Below are positions 7,174 to 18,514 of a DNA stretch of 54,327 nt, piece after piece. The DNA is from Bradyrhizobium macuxiense (GTDB lineage Bacteria > Pseudomonadota > Alphaproteobacteria > Rhizobiales > Xanthobacteraceae), in the NCBI RefSeq assembly GCF_001542415.1, contig NZ_LNCU01000072.1:1-54327 (forward strand). The letters are read 5' to 3'. Position numbers and translations under genes: made by a program. The notes beneath the pieces were generated by a model that searched no databases, had not been told where the DNA came from, and saw only the letters and a program-made list of their open reading frames with translations. How positions within the stretch are numbered: position 1 is the stretch's first letter; every line of letters begins with the position of its first letter.

Positions 7174-7854
7174 TCAATTGCGCTCTTCGATAATCGCTAG
7201 CGCATCCGCGCCCTTGATCGGCTGCGTGGCGTCGAGCTTGTGAAAATCCGCCGGCGCACCCGCGATCGCCCTGTCGAGCAGCGCGCGATAGCGGCGGCGT
7301 GGAATCTCGATCGCACCGAACGTCTTCAGGTGATCGGTGACATATTGCGTGTCGAGCAGCTCGAACCCGCCGGCGATCAGGCGTGCCACCAGATGCACCA
7401 GCGCGACCTTCGAGGCGTCGCGCGCGGTGTGGAACATGCTTTCCCCGAAGAAGGCGCGGCCGAGGCTCACGCCATAGAGCCCGCCGACCAGATCATCGTT
7501 CTCCCACACCTCGACGCTGTGACAATGGCCGAGGGTGTTCAGCCCAACATAGAGATCGCGGATGCGCTTGTTGATCCAGGTGTCGTCGCGGCCGGGGTGT
7601 GGCGCGGCGCAGCCCGCGATCACGGCCTTGAATGCAGTGTCGACGGTCACGGTGAACGCATCCGAACGCACGGTGCGCGCCAGGCGGGAGGCGACGCGAA
7701 AGCCGTTGAGCGGAATCACGCCGCGCAGTTCTGGCTCAACCCAGAACAGGGTCGGATCATCGGCGCTCTCCGCCATCGGGAAGATGCCGCAGGCATAGGC
7801 ACGCAGCAGCACTTCAGGCGTGATTTCGGAAGAGGCGGAGTCGTGCGATGTCAT
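7174..7854 (-). CDS. aat: Leucyl/phenylalanyl-tRNA--protein transferase
   Basis: The 226-residue protein has the full Aat pattern: [11 protein letters not shown] and [14 protein letters not shown] near the N-terminus, [34 protein letters not shown], and [20 protein letters not shown]. Aat transfers Leu or Phe from charged tRNA to N-terminal Arg or Lys of proteins, marking them for ClpS/ClpAP degradation in the cytoplasm. The frame is open 41 codons upstream, but this ATG gives the usual family start. The ribosome-binding site is weak. It converges on DUF2155. In related genomes I expect accC next to it, whereas here an efflux and signalling block of about 14 kb intervenes. Confidence 0.93.
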   Translation of the reverse strand: MTSHDSASSEITPEVLLRAYACGIFPMAESADDPTLFWVEPELRGVIPLNGFRVASRLARTVRSDAFTVTVDTAFKAVIAGCAAPHPGRDDTWINKRIRDLYVGLNTLGHCHSVEVWENDDLVGGLYGVSLGRAFFGESMFHTARDASKVALVHLVARLIAGGFELLDTQYVTDHLKTFGAIEIPRRRYRALLDRAIAGAPADFHKLDATQPIKGADALAIIEERN

Positions 7855-8585
7855 GGGCGGAGGATAGCAAACGCTTGGCGGTGACGCGATGGGCTGCGCC
7901 GACGTTTGCGCAGTGTTGACCGGATACGCCGGTTCCTCCACAGGCGTGTCCCACGGTGACTGCGACCCGATGCTCAATTGCGACGAAAATTGGCAGCATC
8001 GGCGACAGGGTCGTGGTGCGGCGGAAAGTCAAAACAGGTGAGGGGGATGCTGCAAGGAAATTGCCAGGAGGACCGCTCGCGTCGCCGGCCGTGTGGCTCA
8101 TCTGTCATCCGTTTTGAACGCCAATCGACCAGCGTGACGGCGCCACGACACACCAACGTCGTGGTCGGCTGCGATGAGGCTGCCATCGCGTCATGAACGA
8201 TCACGGTCGCGTGCGCGCCGTTGGTGTTGCTCTTGCGGGACGGCTTCAATATCGGCCTGCTGCCGCTCCGGTCGGGCTTTATCAAGGCTGCTACGTGTGC
8301 GCCGTGATCACGTTCGAAGTCATCCAGACATTCGAGCTGATCTTTGATGTGATCTACCTTGTCGGATTGTTGCTGATTGTGTTGCCCTGCTTGCAGACGA
8401 TCGGGTAAACTGCAAGACAGTCCGGCGTGAAGGGCGAGATCGATCGGTGGAGCACCATCCTTTCCGATTGTTAACGCGCTTTGTCTTCCGGAAGCGTTCA
8501 AGATGCTTCCTCGGGTGTGGCGCGCGCGGGTTCAGGGGACACAGAGAATCGCGCGAGCCCGTTCGTGTTTCTTCGTGGGCTACTC
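7855..8585. other. Gene-free interval upstream of the efflux operon
   Basis: About 730 bases between the divergent aat and mdtA-like genes. Short frames exist on both strands (for example a 71-residue plus-strand frame at 8193-8408 with a hydrophobic C-terminus), but none has a convincing ribosome-binding site or familiar sequence. It should hold the efflux operon promoter. No regulator gene is present. It may be degenerate coding DNA. Confidence 0.4.
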
Positions 8586-9917
8586 ATGGACCAGCAGATA
8601 AAAGATCCGACCATCCATCCATCGATTGACGCGCCCAAGCAGACGTCGCGTGGCCGGGTCGTACTGACGACGCTTATCGTGTTGGCGTTTCTTGCCGGCA
8701 TCGTCTGGTGGACGCGGCATCAAAGCGCGCCGCAACAGGCCGGCCGCGGACGCAACAGCGCGCCGATGTCGATCGTGCCGGAGACCGTGGCCAAGGGCGA
8801 CATCGGCGTCAGCCTCAACGCGCTCGGCACCGTGACTTCACTCGCGACGGTGACGATCAGGAGCCAGATCAGCGGCTACCTGATGAAGATCGACTTCAAG
8901 GAAGGCGACGAGGTCAAGAGAGGCGACCTGATCGCCGAGATCGATTCGCGCCCCTATGAGGCGACGCTGGCACAGGCCAAGGGCCAGCTCGCGCGCGACG
9001 AAGCGCAATTGAAGGGCGCTCAGGTCGATCTCACGCGCTACCAGGGTCTCGCGGCGCAGAACGCTGTACCGCATCAGACGCTCGATACCCAGGTCGCACT
9101 GGTCGCGCAGTATCAAGGCACGGTGGAAGCGGACCGCGCCTCGGTGAAATCAGCCGAGGTGAATCTGGCGTATTGCCACATCGTGTCGCCGATCAACGGG
9201 CGCGTCGGTCTGCGCCAGGTGGACCTCGGCAACTACGTGACCCCGGGCGACACCAACGGCCTCGTCGTGATCACCCAGCTCGAGCCGATCAGCGTGCTGT
9301 TCACGTTGCCGGAGGACAATCTACAGGCGGTCGCGAAGCGGCTGCGCGAGGGCGCGGTGCTGCCGACGGCGGCGTATGATCGCAGCGGCATCAACAAGCT
9401 CGCTGAAGGAAGCCTGCAGACCTTCGACAGCCAGATCGATCCGACCACGGGCACGATCAAGCTGCGCGCCAAGTTCGAGAACGACAAGCGCACGCTCTAC
9501 CCGAACCAGTTCGTCAACATCCGCCTGCTGCTCGACACGCACAAGGATGTCACGACGATGTCGACCGCGGGCATCCAGCGCGGCGTTCCCGGCACCTTCG
9601 TGTATCTCGTGAATGCCGACAGCACCGTCTCGGTCAAGCCGGTGAAGCTCGGCGTCACCGACGGCGACCGCGTCGAGGTGATCTCGGGGCTTTCGCCCGG
9701 CGATCGCGTCGTGATCGACGGCGCCGACAAGCTGCGCGAGGGCGCCAAGGTGGTCGTCCGCACCGCGGCGGATGCCACCAATCCGGCAGGCGCGGCCAAG
9801 GGCGGCGCCAAGAGTGACAGCAAAGGTGATGCTGCCAAGGGAGACGCCAAGGGGGCTAATCCGGGCAAAACAGGTGGCGGCAAGGGCAAGCGCTCCGAGG
9901 ACGGACAGAAGCAATGA
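8586..9917 (+). CDS. mdtA: RND efflux periplasmic adaptor (MdtA-like)
   Basis: The 443-residue protein has an N-terminal membrane anchor (about residues 22-40, [16 protein letters not shown]). It then has a lipoyl/barrel-sandwich half ([20 protein letters not shown]), an alpha-hairpin rich in Gln/Ala/Leu (about 120-185), the second lipoyl half ([23 protein letters not shown]) and a beta-barrel domain. The C-terminus is a lysine/glycine-rich low-complexity tail. It bridges the inner-membrane RND pumps and the outer-membrane channel. The frame is open 35 codons upstream; this ATG was chosen because it gives a normal adaptor N-terminus. It overlaps the next gene by 4 bases (ATGA), showing translational coupling. 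Confidence 0.9.
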   Translation: MDQQIKDPTIHPSIDAPKQTSRGRVVLTTLIVLAFLAGIVWWTRHQSAPQQAGRGRNSAPMSIVPETVAKGDIGVSLNALGTVTSLATVTIRSQISGYLMKIDFKEGDEVKRGDLIAEIDSRPYEATLAQAKGQLARDEAQLKGAQVDLTRYQGLAAQNAVPHQTLDTQVALVAQYQGTVEADRASVKSAEVNLAYCHIVSPINGRVGLRQVDLGNYVTPGDTNGLVVITQLEPISVLFTLPEDNLQAVAKRLREGAVLPTAAYDRSGINKLAEGSLQTFDSQIDPTTGTIKLRAKFENDKRTLYPNQFVNIRLLLDTHKDVTTMSTAGIQRGVPGTFVYLVNADSTVSVKPVKLGVTDGDRVEVISGLSPGDRVVIDGADKLREGAKVVVRTAADATNPAGAAKGGAKSDSKGDAAKGDAKGANPGKTGGGKGKRSEDGQKQ

Positions 9918-12900
9918 ACCCGTCACGGCCATTCATCCTTCGGCCGGTGGCAACGACCCTGCTGATGATCGCCATCATGCTGTCGGGCATGCTGGCGTTC
10001 AGATTTCTCCCGGTCGCGGCGCTGCCTGAGGTCGACTACCCGACCATCCAGGTGCAGACCTTCTATCCGGGCGCCAGCCCTGACGTGATGACGTCGTCGG
10101 TGACGGCGCCGCTCGAGGTGCAGTTCGGGCAGATGCCGAACCTGAACCAGATGAGCTCGGTGAGTTCGGCCGGCGCCTCCGTCATCACGCTGCAATTCGG
10201 CTTGTCGATCTCGCTCGATGTGGCCGAGCAGGAGGTGCAGGCTGCGATCAACGCCGCGGGCAACCTGCTGCCGTCGGACCTGCCGGCGCCGCCGATCTAC
10301 GCCAAGGTCAATCCGGCGGACGCGCCGATCCTGACGCTCGGCCTGACCTCGAAGACCATGCCGCTGACCCAGGTCGAGGATTTCGTCGATACGCGGCTGG
10401 CGCAGAAGATCTCGCAGTTGCCCGGTGTCGGCCTCGTCAGCATCAGCGGCGGCCAGCGGCCTGCCGTGCGCATCCAGGCCGACATCCGCAAGCTCGCGGC
10501 CTACGGCCTCAACATCGACGATCTCCGCACCACGCTCGGCAACGCCAACGTCAACACGCCGAAGGGCAATTTCGATGGCGCGATGCGCGCCTACACCATC
10601 AATGCCAACGACCAGATCCGCAACGCCACCGACTACCGGTCGCTGATCGTCGCCTACAAGAACGGCTCGCCGGTCCGCCTCAGCGATGTCGGCGACGTCG
10701 TCGACGGCGCGCAGAACGACAAGCTCGGCGCCTGGATGAACGAGACGCCCGCGATCATCCTCAACATCCAGCGCCAGCCCGGCGCCAACGTGATCTCGGT
10801 GGTCCAAGGCATCAAGGCGCTGCTGCCGCAGCTGCAGGCGACGCTGCCGGCCGCGATCGATCTCAACATCCTGACCGACCGGACCGTGACGATCCGGGCC
10901 TCGGTCCGCGACGTCGAGTACGAATTGTCGCTCGCGGTGATCCTGGTGGTCCTCGTGATCTTCGTTTTCCTGCGTTCGACCCGCGCCACGCTGATCCCGA
11001 GCCTGTCGGTGCCGCTCTCGCTGGTCGGCACGCTGGGGGCCATGTATCTGTTCGGCTTCAGCCTGAACAATCTGTCGCTGATGGCGCTCACGATCGCGAC
11101 CGGCTTCGTGGTCGACGACGCCATCGTCGTGATCGAGAACATCTCGCGTTACATCGAGGAGGGCGAGCCACCGCTGGAAGCGGCGTTGCGCGGTTCCGAG
11201 CAGATCGGCTTCACCATCATCTCGCTGACGGTGTCGCTGATCGCGGTGCTGATCCCGCTGCTGTTCATGGGCGATGTCGTCGGCCGCCTGTTTCGCGAAT
11301 TCGCGATCACGCTGTCGGTCACGATCCTGATCTCCGCCGTGGTGTCGCTCACGCTGGTGCCGATGGCCTGCGCCAAGCTGCTGAAGGCGGAAGACGCGGC
11401 GCGCGAGAACACCTTCCAGCGGCTCAGCCGGGAAGGCTTCGACTACGTCATCGCGATCTACGGCCGGATGCTCAACTGGGTGCTGGACCGCCAGCCGCTG
11501 GTGCTGCTGATCGCGCTCGCGACCTTCGGTCTCACCGCGTGGCTCTACGTCATCATCCCCAAGGGCTTCTTCCCGCTGCAGGACACCGGCGTGATCCAGG
11601 CGATCTCGGAGGCGCCGCAATCGGTCTCCTATGCGGCGATGGCCGAGCGTCAGCAGCAACTCGCCAGCGTGATCCTGAAGGACCCGGACGTGGACAGCCT
11701 GTCATCGTTCATCGGCGTCGACGGCACCAACACCACGCTCAACAGCGGCCGCATCCTGATCAACCTGAAACCGCACGAGCAGCGGAAGGCCGACATATCG
11801 ACAGTGATGGACCGGATCAAGGCGAGCACAGCGGCGCTGACCGGTATCACGCTTTACATGCAGCCGGTCCAGGACCTCACCATCGAAGGCACGGTGAGCC
11901 GGACGCAATACCAGTTCATCCTGCAGGATGCCGATCCGGCCCAGCTCGCGGATTGGACACCCAAGCTCGTCGACAGATTGCAGCAATTGCCGGAGCTCGC
12001 CGACGTCACCAGCGACGTCTCGGCGCAGGGTCTCTCGGTGTTCGTCGAGATCGATCGCGACCAGGCCGCGCGGTTCGGGATCACGCCTGCGACGATCGAC
12101 AACGCGCTCTATGATTCCTACGGCCAGCGCATCGTCTCGACCGTCTTCACCAATTCGAACCAGTACCGCGTGATCCTCGAGGCCGATCCAACCCTGCAGA
12201 AATCGCTGCAATCGCTGTCGTCGATCTATCTGCCGTCGTCCGTGGGCTCCACGCCGGTGCCGTTGTCGGTGATGGCGAAGATGCGCGAGGAGACTGCGCC
12301 GTTGCAGGTCTCGCATCTCGGCCAGTTCCCGTCGGCGACGGTCTCCTTCAACCTGGCGCCCGGCGCTTCACTGGGCGAGGCGGTGACGGCGATCAAGCAG
12401 GCCCAGATCGACATGGGCCAACCGCTCAGCGTCATTACGAGCTTCCAGGGTGCGGCGCTGGCGTTCGAGTCGTCGCTCTCCAACCAGCTCTTCCTGATCC
12501 TCGCGGCGATCATCACGGTCTATATCGTGCTGGGCGTGCTCTATGAGAGCTTCATCCATCCGCTCACGATCCTCTCGACGTTGCCCTCGGCCGGCATCGG
12601 CGCGCTATTGGCGCTGATGATGGCGAAGCAGGATCTCACGATTGTCGCGATCATCGGCATCATCCTGCTGATCGGCATCGTCAAGAAGAACGCGATCATG
12701 ATGATCGACTTCGCGCTCGATGCCGAGCGCAACGAGGGTAAGCCGCCGCGCGAGGCGATCTACCAGGCGTGCCTGTTGCGTTTCCGGCCGATCATCATGA
12801 CGACGATGGCCGCGGTGCTCGGCGCGCTGCCGCTGATGATCGGCACCGGCGCAGGTTCCGAGTTGCGGCATCCACTCGGCATCTCGATCGTCGGCGGTCT

Positions 12901-13021
12901 GCTGGTGAGCCAGATGCTGACCTTGTTCACGACGCCGGTCATCTATCTCTGGTTCGACCGCCTTGCGGTCCGGTTTGCCGGGCGCTCAAGGGAGGTGGGC
13001 GAGGCGAGCGGGTCGCATTGA
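9914..13021 (+). CDS. mdtB: RND multidrug efflux inner-membrane subunit (MdtB-like)
   Basis: The 1035-residue protein is a complete RND pump. It has an N-terminal helix ([20 protein letters not shown]), a large periplasmic loop, the helix 4 motif [18 protein letters not shown] with the two proton-relay aspartates, a second large periplasmic loop, and [19 protein letters not shown] near helix 10-11. In E. coli MdtB and MdtC form a B2C heterotrimer that exports bile salts, novobiocin and similar drugs using the proton gradient. The length matches E. coli MdtB. It starts inside the adaptor gene's stop region and is followed after 3 bases by the MdtC-like gene. Confidence 0.93.
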   Translation: MNPSRPFILRPVATTLLMIAIMLSGMLAFRFLPVAALPEVDYPTIQVQTFYPGASPDVMTSSVTAPLEVQFGQMPNLNQMSSVSSAGASVITLQFGLSISLDVAEQEVQAAINAAGNLLPSDLPAPPIYAKVNPADAPILTLGLTSKTMPLTQVEDFVDTRLAQKISQLPGVGLVSISGGQRPAVRIQADIRKLAAYGLNIDDLRTTLGNANVNTPKGNFDGAMRAYTINANDQIRNATDYRSLIVAYKNGSPVRLSDVGDVVDGAQNDKLGAWMNETPAIILNIQRQPGANVISVVQGIKALLPQLQATLPAAIDLNILTDRTVTIRASVRDVEYELSLAVILVVLVIFVFLRSTRATLIPSLSVPLSLVGTLGAMYLFGFSLNNLSLMALTIATGFVVDDAIVVIENISRYIEEGEPPLEAALRGSEQIGFTIISLTVSLIAVLIPLLFMGDVVGRLFREFAITLSVTILISAVVSLTLVPMACAKLLKAEDAARENTFQRLSREGFDYVIAIYGRMLNWVLDRQPLVLLIALATFGLTAWLYVIIPKGFFPLQDTGVIQAISEAPQSVSYAAMAERQQQLASVILKDPDVDSLSSFIGVDGTNTTLNSGRILINLKPHEQRKADISTVMDRIKASTAALTGITLYMQPVQDLTIEGTVSRTQYQFILQDADPAQLADWTPKLVDRLQQLPELADVTSDVSAQGLSVFVEIDRDQAARFGITPATIDNALYDSYGQRIVSTVFTNSNQYRVILEADPTLQKSLQSLSSIYLPSSVGSTPVPLSVMAKMREETAPLQVSHLGQFPSATVSFNLAPGASLGEAVTAIKQAQIDMGQPLSVITSFQGAALAFESSLSNQLFLILAAIITVYIVLGVLYESFIHPLTILSTLPSAGIGALLALMMAKQDLTIVAIIGIILLIGIVKKNAIMMIDFALDAERNEGKPPREAIYQACLLRFRPIIMTTMAAVLGALPLMIGTGAGSELRHPLGISIVGGLLVSQMLTLFTTPVIYLWFDRLAVRFAGRSREVGEASGSH

Positions 13022-13024
13022 GCC

Positions 13025-16000
13025 ATGGATCCGTCAACACCATTCATCCGGCGGCCAGTCGCCACGACGCTGTTGACCTTCGGGCTCGCGGCGGCCGGCG
13101 TGGTGGCGTTCTTCAAGTTGCCTGTGTCACCGCTGCCACAGGTGGATTTCCCGACCATCTCGGTGCGAGCGACGCTGCCCGGCGCCAGTCCGGAGGATGT
13201 CGCCACGACAGTGGCAAGCCCGCTGGAACGCCATCTCGGTCAGATCGCCGACGTCACGGAAATGACGTCGTCCAGTTCCGTCGGCTCGGCCCGCATCACG
13301 CTGCAGTTCGGGCTCAACCGTGACATCAACGGGGCGGCCCGCGACGTGCAGGCCGCGATCAACGCGGCGCGGGCCGATCTGCCGACCAGCCTGCGCAGCA
13401 ATCCGACCTACCGGAAGGTCAATCCGGCGGATGCGCCGATCCTGATCCTGACGCTGACGTCGGATACCATGACGCGCGGCGATCTTTACGACGCGGCCTC
13501 GACCGTGCTGGCCCAAAAGCTGTCGCAGGTGGAGGGGATCGGCGAGGTGGTGGTGGGCGGCAGCTCGCTGCCGGCCGTGCGGGTCGAGCTCATCCCGCAG
13601 GCGCTCTACAAATACGGCATCGGCCTTGAGGACGTTCGCGCCGCGCTGTCAAACGCCAATGCGCACAGCCCTAAGGGCGGGATCGACGTCGGCGACCAGC
13701 GCTACCAGATCTACGCCAACGACCAGGCCAACAAGGCGGAGGACTACAAGTCGCTGATCGTGGCCTATCGCAACGGCGCGGCGGTTCATCTGTCCGACGT
13801 CGGCGAAGTGGTCGACGGCGTGGAGAATCTGCGCAACTCCGGCCTCGCCAACGGCAAGCCGGCGGTGCTGATCATCCTCTACCGCCAGCCGAATGCGAAC
13901 ATCATCAGCACCGTCGATCTGGTGAAGGGGTTGATGCCGCAGCTCAAGGCGTCGGTGTCGCCGGCAATCGATATCGGTCTGGCGGTCGATCGGTCGACGA
14001 CCATCCGCACGTCGCTGCGCGACGTGGAGCGAACCCTGATCCTCGCCGTCCTGCTGGTCATCATCGTGGTGTTCGCGTTCCTGCGCAGTGCGCGGGCCAC
14101 CTTCATCCCGGTGGTCGCCGTCTCGGTATCGCTGGTTGCGACCTTCGGGGCGATGTACCTGATCGGCTACAGTCTGGACAATCTGTCCCTGATGGCCCTG
14201 ACGGTTGCGACCGGCTTTGTGGTCGACGACGCCATCGTCGTCCTGGAGAACGTCACCCGCTACATCGAGCAGGGGATGAGCCCGCTGCAAGCGGCGCTCA
14301 AGGGCGCCAACGAGGTCGGGTTCACCGTGCTCTCGATGAGCATCTCGCTGATCGCGGTGTTTATCCCGATCCTGATGATGTCCGGCATCATCGGCCGCCT
14401 GTTCCGCGAATTCGCAATGACGATCTCGATCTCGATCCTGATCTCGCTCGCGGTTTCGCTCGCGACCACGCCCATGATGTGCGCCGTGCTGCTGCGACCG
14501 GAGACCGGCCGCCACGGCAGGGTCTATCAGATCAGCGAACGCTTCTTCGAGGCCATGCTGGGCTTCTATCGCAGGACGTTGACGAGCGCGCTCGCGCATC
14601 CCCTGAGCGTGGTGCTGATCTTCTTCGTCACAATCGGTCTCACCGTCTATCTGTATGTCGTGATCCCGAAGGGCTTCTTCCCGCAGCAGGATACAGGCCG
14701 GCTGGTCGGCTCGATCCAGGCCGACCAGAGCGTCTCGTTCCAGTTGATGCAGCAGAAGCTGGCGCAGTTCGTGACCATCATCAAGAACGACCCCGCCGTG
14801 GAAACGGCGGTCGGCTTCACGGGCGGCGGGCAGACCAATTCCGGCTTCGTGTTCGTCTCGCTCAAGCCGATTGCCGAGCGCAAGATCAGCGCCGACGGCG
14901 TGATCACCCGGTTGCGTCGCGCGATGTCGGTGGTGCCCGGCGCGAGCCTGTTCCTGCAGGCGGTGCAGGATATCCGCGTCGGCGGCAGGGCGTCCAACGC
15001 GCAGTACCAGTACACGTTGCAGGGGCCGACGCTGGAGGAACTCAATGAATGGACGCCGAAAATCGCGGCGGCCCTGCAGCGCGATCCCGACCTTGCCGAC
15101 GTCAACAGCGACCAGCAGAACAAGGGCCTGGAGTCCAACGTCGTGATCGACCGGGACGCCGCGGCCCGGCTCGGGGTCACCGTGAGCCAGGTCGACAACA
15201 CCCTCTACGACGCATTCGGCCAGCGCCAGGTATCGACGATCTATGTCGCGCGCAACCAGTATCACGTCATCATGGAGGTGGCGCCGCGCTACTGGCAGAA
15301 CCCGCAGACGCTCAAGGACGTCTATATCAGCACGTCCGGCGCATCGGTCGGCGGGTCGCAATCGACCAATGCCGTGGCGGGAACCGTGGTCGCGTCCGGA
15401 ACGGCGAGCGCGGCGGCGTCGGCCAACGCCCAGGCGGCGCGCAACCAGGCCACCAACTCGATCGGCGCGACGGGGAAGGGCGTTGCCTCGACCGGATCGG
15501 CGGTCAGCACCCGCAGCGAGACCGTGATCCCGCTTTCGGCGGTCGCCAGTTTCAAGCAGGGGGCGACCCCACTGGCGGTCAATCACCAGGGCCTGCTTGT
15601 CGCCAACACCATCTCGTTCAACCTGCCGCCGAACGTCTCGCTGAGCACCGCGGTCGCCAGCATCGAGGCCGCCATGAACCGGATCGGGGTCCCGGCCACG
15701 ATCCGCGGCACCTTCCAGGGCACCGCCAAGGTGTTCCAGGACTCCCTGAACAACCAGCCGTTCCTCATCCTGGCGGCGCTGGTGACGATCTACATCGTGC
15801 TCGGCGTGCTCTACGAAAGCTACGTCCACCCGCTGACGATTCTATCCACACTCCCGTCGGCAGGTGTGGGCGCCTTGCTGGCGCTGATGGTATTCAAGAC
15901 CGAGTTCAGTATCATGGCACTGATCGGCGTCATCCTGCTGATCGGCATTGTGAAGAAGAATGCGATCATGATGATCGATTTTGCCCTGGAGGCGGAGCGC

Positions 16001-16309
16001 AGTCGCGGGCTGGAGCCTCTCGAGGCGATCAGGGAAGCCTGCCTGCTGCGCTTCCGTCCGATCATGATGACGACCATGGCTGCGATGCTCGGCGCCGTGC
16101 CGCTGGCGGTGGGCATGGGTGAAGGCGGCGAGCTGCGGCAGCCGCTCGGCATCGCTATCGTCGGTGGCCTGATCCTGAGCCAGGTCCTGACGCTCTATAC
16201 GACGCCGGTCATCTATCTCTATCTCGACCGGTTCCGGCTGTGGGCCCAGCGCGTGCGGCGTGGCGGGAATGCAACACGGATTCCAGGGTCCCTCCAACCG
16301 GGCGAGTAA
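13025..16309 (+). CDS. mdtC: RND multidrug efflux inner-membrane subunit (MdtC-like) with Ala/Ser insertion
   Basis: The 1094-residue protein is a second RND pump similar to the preceding one, with [20 protein letters not shown] at the start, [18 protein letters not shown] in helix 4, and [20 protein letters not shown]. It is about 60-70 residues longer than E. coli MdtC. The extra length is a low-complexity segment at residues about 770-832, rich in Ala, Ser, Thr, Gly and Asn, inserted in the second periplasmic loop. The neighbouring MdtB-like protein has only a few residues at that place. The two pumps plus adaptor and channel form one coupled operon. Confidence 0.92.
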   Translation: MDPSTPFIRRPVATTLLTFGLAAAGVVAFFKLPVSPLPQVDFPTISVRATLPGASPEDVATTVASPLERHLGQIADVTEMTSSSSVGSARITLQFGLNRDINGAARDVQAAINAARADLPTSLRSNPTYRKVNPADAPILILTLTSDTMTRGDLYDAASTVLAQKLSQVEGIGEVVVGGSSLPAVRVELIPQALYKYGIGLEDVRAALSNANAHSPKGGIDVGDQRYQIYANDQANKAEDYKSLIVAYRNGAAVHLSDVGEVVDGVENLRNSGLANGKPAVLIILYRQPNANIISTVDLVKGLMPQLKASVSPAIDIGLAVDRSTTIRTSLRDVERTLILAVLLVIIVVFAFLRSARATFIPVVAVSVSLVATFGAMYLIGYSLDNLSLMALTVATGFVVDDAIVVLENVTRYIEQGMSPLQAALKGANEVGFTVLSMSISLIAVFIPILMMSGIIGRLFREFAMTISISILISLAVSLATTPMMCAVLLRPETGRHGRVYQISERFFEAMLGFYRRTLTSALAHPLSVVLIFFVTIGLTVYLYVVIPKGFFPQQDTGRLVGSIQADQSVSFQLMQQKLAQFVTIIKNDPAVETAVGFTGGGQTNSGFVFVSLKPIAERKISADGVITRLRRAMSVVPGASLFLQAVQDIRVGGRASNAQYQYTLQGPTLEELNEWTPKIAAALQRDPDLADVNSDQQNKGLESNVVIDRDAAARLGVTVSQVDNTLYDAFGQRQVSTIYVARNQYHVIMEVAPRYWQNPQTLKDVYISTSGASVGGSQSTNAVAGTVVASGTASAAASANAQAARNQATNSIGATGKGVASTGSAVSTRSETVIPLSAVASFKQGATPLAVNHQGLLVANTISFNLPPNVSLSTAVASIEAAMNRIGVPATIRGTFQGTAKVFQDSLNNQPFLILAALVTIYIVLGVLYESYVHPLTILSTLPSAGVGALLALMVFKTEFSIMALIGVILLIGIVKKNAIMMIDFALEAERSRGLEPLEAIREACLLRFRPIMMTTMAAMLGAVPLAVGMGEGGELRQPLGIAIVGGLILSQVLTLYTTPVIYLYLDRFRLWAQRVRRGGNATRIPGSLQPGE

Positions 16310-17830
16310 ATGCCGATAGCCAGTGCGTTGCGAAACCTTCAGATGGCGCGGAAGATGGCCCGTCTTCCGCGTGAGCGGACGGCCCGTCCCGGCAGACGGC
16401 CTGCGCTCGTGATGGTCGTGGGGGTCGGCCTCGGCCTGTCGGGCTGCATCCCGGGGGCGGAGCGACCCGAGCTCAACCTCGAAGTGCCGGCAAGCTACAA
16501 GACCGCCGCGAAGGGCGACGCCGATGCGGCCGTTCCGGCGCTGGCCTGGTGGCGCGGTTTCCGTTCCGCCGAACTGACCGGGCTGATGGAATCGGCGCAG
16601 CAGTACAATCTCGATATCGCGGTCGCGATCGCCCAGATCGTCCAGGCCGACGCGCAGACCGGTGTCTCCGGTGCTGCGCTGCTGCCGACCATCAACGGCA
16701 CGGCCAATGCCACGCGCGAGAAGCTGGCGGCGGGATCGACGAGTTCGAGCTCGTCTGGTTCGTTCGGCGGCAGCGGTGGCACATTCTCGCAATACAATAT
16801 CGGGCTGAGCGCAAGCTACATCGTCGATTTCTGGGGCAAGAACCGCGCGACGCTGGCGGCGTCGGAGGAGAGCGCCACGGCCTCCCGCTATAATCGCGAG
16901 GTGGTGGCGCTGACCACGATGGCGACCGTCGCCAACACCTACTTCCAGCTGCTTGCTGCGCAGGACCAGATCAAGGTGACCCGCCGTGACCTGGCTGCAG
17001 CCGAGCGCATCCTGGCGCTGATCAAGCAGCAATTCGCCGGCGGCACCGCCTCGCAGCTCGACGTGTCGCAGCAGGAGGCGCTGGTCGCGACCCAGCGCGC
17101 TGCGATCCCGCCGCTCGAGGTGACGGTGGGGCAGAGCACTGCCGCGCTGGCCCTGCTGGTGGCGCGCGCGCCGGCCAATTTCAATGTGCGCGGCGGCAGC
17201 ACCACGCAGATCACGGTCCCGCGCGTCACACCGGGGCTGCCCTCGGAATTGCTGTACGAGCGGCCTGACATTCGCCAGGCCGAGGCGCAGCTCGTCGCAT
17301 CCAATTTCAGCGTCGATGCGGCGCGCGCGGCGTTCTTCCCGCAGATCCAGCTCACCGGCACCACCGGCTTTCAGAGCGCGGCGCTCGCCTCGCTGTTCGC
17401 TCCGGGCGCGTGGTACTACACGCTCGCCGCGGGGCTGACCCAGCCGCTGTTCGACGGCTTCCTGCTGGAAAGCCAGCTCAAGCTCGCCAAGGGCCAGCAG
17501 CTGCAGAACCTGCAAGCCTACCGCAAGGCCGTGCTGTCGGCCTTTGCCGACGTCGAGAAGGCGCTGATCGCGCTGCAGAAGTATACGTTGCAGGAGCGCC
17601 TGCAGTCCGACGTGGTGGCGGCCTCGCGCAAGGCGTTCGAGGTCGCCGAGACGCAGCTGCGCGGCGGTACGATCAATCTCATCACCGTGCTGCAGGCCCA
17701 GCAGACGCTGTTCACGGCCGAGAACAATCTGGTCACGGTCAGGCTCAACAAGCTGCTGGCGGCAAGCAGCCTGTTCCAGGCGCTCGGCGGCGGCTGGACG
17801 CCGTCCGGCACGCTCGCGGCGCTGCAATGA
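16310..17830 (+). CDS. NodT-family outer-membrane efflux lipoprotein
   Basis: The 506-residue protein starts directly after the mdtC stop codon. A basic N-terminal stretch is followed by a hydrophobic segment and the lipobox LSGC with Cys46, so it should be a lipoprotein. Two repeated outer-membrane efflux halves follow: WWRGFRSAELTGLMESAQQYN with DIAVAIAQIVQA at about 80-115, and LLYERPDIRQAEAQL with FFPQIQLTGTTGFQSAAL at about 315-360. It forms the TolC-like exit duct for the MdtABC-type pump. A Ser/Gly-rich loop near residue 140-165 is unusual but lies in an expected extracellular loop. An in-frame ATG at 16343 is the alternative start. Confidence 0.92.
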   Translation: MPIASALRNLQMARKMARLPRERTARPGRRPALVMVVGVGLGLSGCIPGAERPELNLEVPASYKTAAKGDADAAVPALAWWRGFRSAELTGLMESAQQYNLDIAVAIAQIVQADAQTGVSGAALLPTINGTANATREKLAAGSTSSSSSGSFGGSGGTFSQYNIGLSASYIVDFWGKNRATLAASEESATASRYNREVVALTTMATVANTYFQLLAAQDQIKVTRRDLAAAERILALIKQQFAGGTASQLDVSQQEALVATQRAAIPPLEVTVGQSTAALALLVARAPANFNVRGGSTTQITVPRVTPGLPSELLYERPDIRQAEAQLVASNFSVDAARAAFFPQIQLTGTTGFQSAALASLFAPGAWYYTLAAGLTQPLFDGFLLESQLKLAKGQQLQNLQAYRKAVLSAFADVEKALIALQKYTLQERLQSDVVAASRKAFEVAETQLRGGTINLITVLQAQQTLFTAENNLVTVRLNKLLAASSLFQALGGGWTPSGTLAALQ

Positions 17831-17838
17831 GGACGGCC

Positions 17839-18153
17839 ATGCAACGATCCCTGGCACTTGTCTTGGTTGGTCTCGTCATCGCGCTGAGCGTTCCGTCCGG
17901 CGCGGCTCGCGCGCAGCAGCGGCTTGCACCCAACAGCACTGCACTGACCTTCGGCATGACGGCCGACCAGGCGAGCCGGGCGCTCGGGGTGCCGCTGAGC
18001 TACGTTCGCGGTCGCCCCGGCAACGAGCTTTTCGTCGCGCGGCCCAATGTCAAGGGAAGCATCTTCTCGAACCGCAGCGACGGACTTTACCTGCAATTCG
18101 GGAGAGGGCATCTGATCGCCTGGAAGGGTGACTGGGGAACCATTCGGCCATGA
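17839..18153 (+). CDS. Small exported protein of the efflux operon
   Basis: This 104-residue protein starts MQRSLALVLVGLVIALSVPS and has a signal peptide ending near ARAQQ. The mature part (about 78 residues) is LTFGMTADQASRALGVPLSY followed by a beta-rich stretch with GNELFVARP and YLQFGRGHLIAWKGDWG. The start is chosen for GAGGA at 17829-17833, which is part of the TGAGGA that includes the preceding stop codon; an ATG at 17827 overlapping that stop is the alternative. The family is not recognised; the mature pattern resembles small periplasmic lipoprotein-like SmpA/BamE folds, which I cannot confirm. Its coupling suggests a periplasmic role with the pump. Confidence 0.75.
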   Translation: MQRSLALVLVGLVIALSVPSGAARAQQRLAPNSTALTFGMTADQASRALGVPLSYVRGRPGNELFVARPNVKGSIFSNRSDGLYLQFGRGHLIAWKGDWGTIRP

Positions 18154-18164
18154 GGACCGCTGCC

Positions 18165-18491
18165 ATGACCGCATTGAAAGGGCTCATCGCCTGCGCTGCC
18201 ATTGCGCTATGTGCCGGGGCCGCGTCCGCACAGGAGCGCCCGCTGCGCTTCGGCTACACCAGCGGCTGGTTTTTCGACGGCCGGGACGACGATCGCGACT
18301 TCCGGAACAACGGTTTTTTTCCCGGCAATTTTGCCGCTGACACCTTCAGCGCCGGATTCGGCGCGGCGGGGCTGTTCGGATCGACGCCGTACCGCTCGGC
18401 GCGGCCATATCCGTCGCAAGTGGTTTTTGCCGCCCCGTGTCGGGATTGTGGCCCGCACCGGAAGCGGAGGCACCGGTCTCACCACGACTGA
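18165..18491 (+). CDS. Small exported protein, last gene of the efflux operon
   Basis: This 108-residue protein starts MTALKGLIACAAIALCAGAA with a signal peptide ending near ASAQE. The mature part has RFGYTSGWFFDGRDDDRDFR, a Phe/Gly-rich middle and a C-terminus with a CRDC pair followed by a basic His/Arg tail. It is not recognised. The upstream gene ends in TGAGGA, which doubles as the ribosome-binding site, as at the previous junction; an ATG at 18150 is the alternative start. The CxxC pair and His-rich end could bind metal, but this is speculation. It converges with the signalling operon, ending 23 bases from it. Confidence 0.65.
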   Translation: MTALKGLIACAAIALCAGAASAQERPLRFGYTSGWFFDGRDDDRDFRNNGFFPGNFAADTFSAGFGAAGLFGSTPYRSARPYPSQVVFAAPCRDCGPHRKRRHRSHHD

Positions 18492-18514
18492 GGAAGAGTG
18501 AAGGCGAGGGCGAA

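Noticed and set aside
7974..8501. Frames on both strands upstream of the efflux operon, including a 175-codon minus frame and a 71-codon plus frame
   Set aside because: No ribosome-binding site, no familiar sequence, and the two strands compete for the same DNA. Kept as a gene-free interval.
13649..15829. Very long minus-strand frame opposite the MdtC-like gene
   Set aside because: The composition is a typical GC-rich antisense shadow (Arg/His/Asp/Gly-rich) and it covers a clearly conserved gene.
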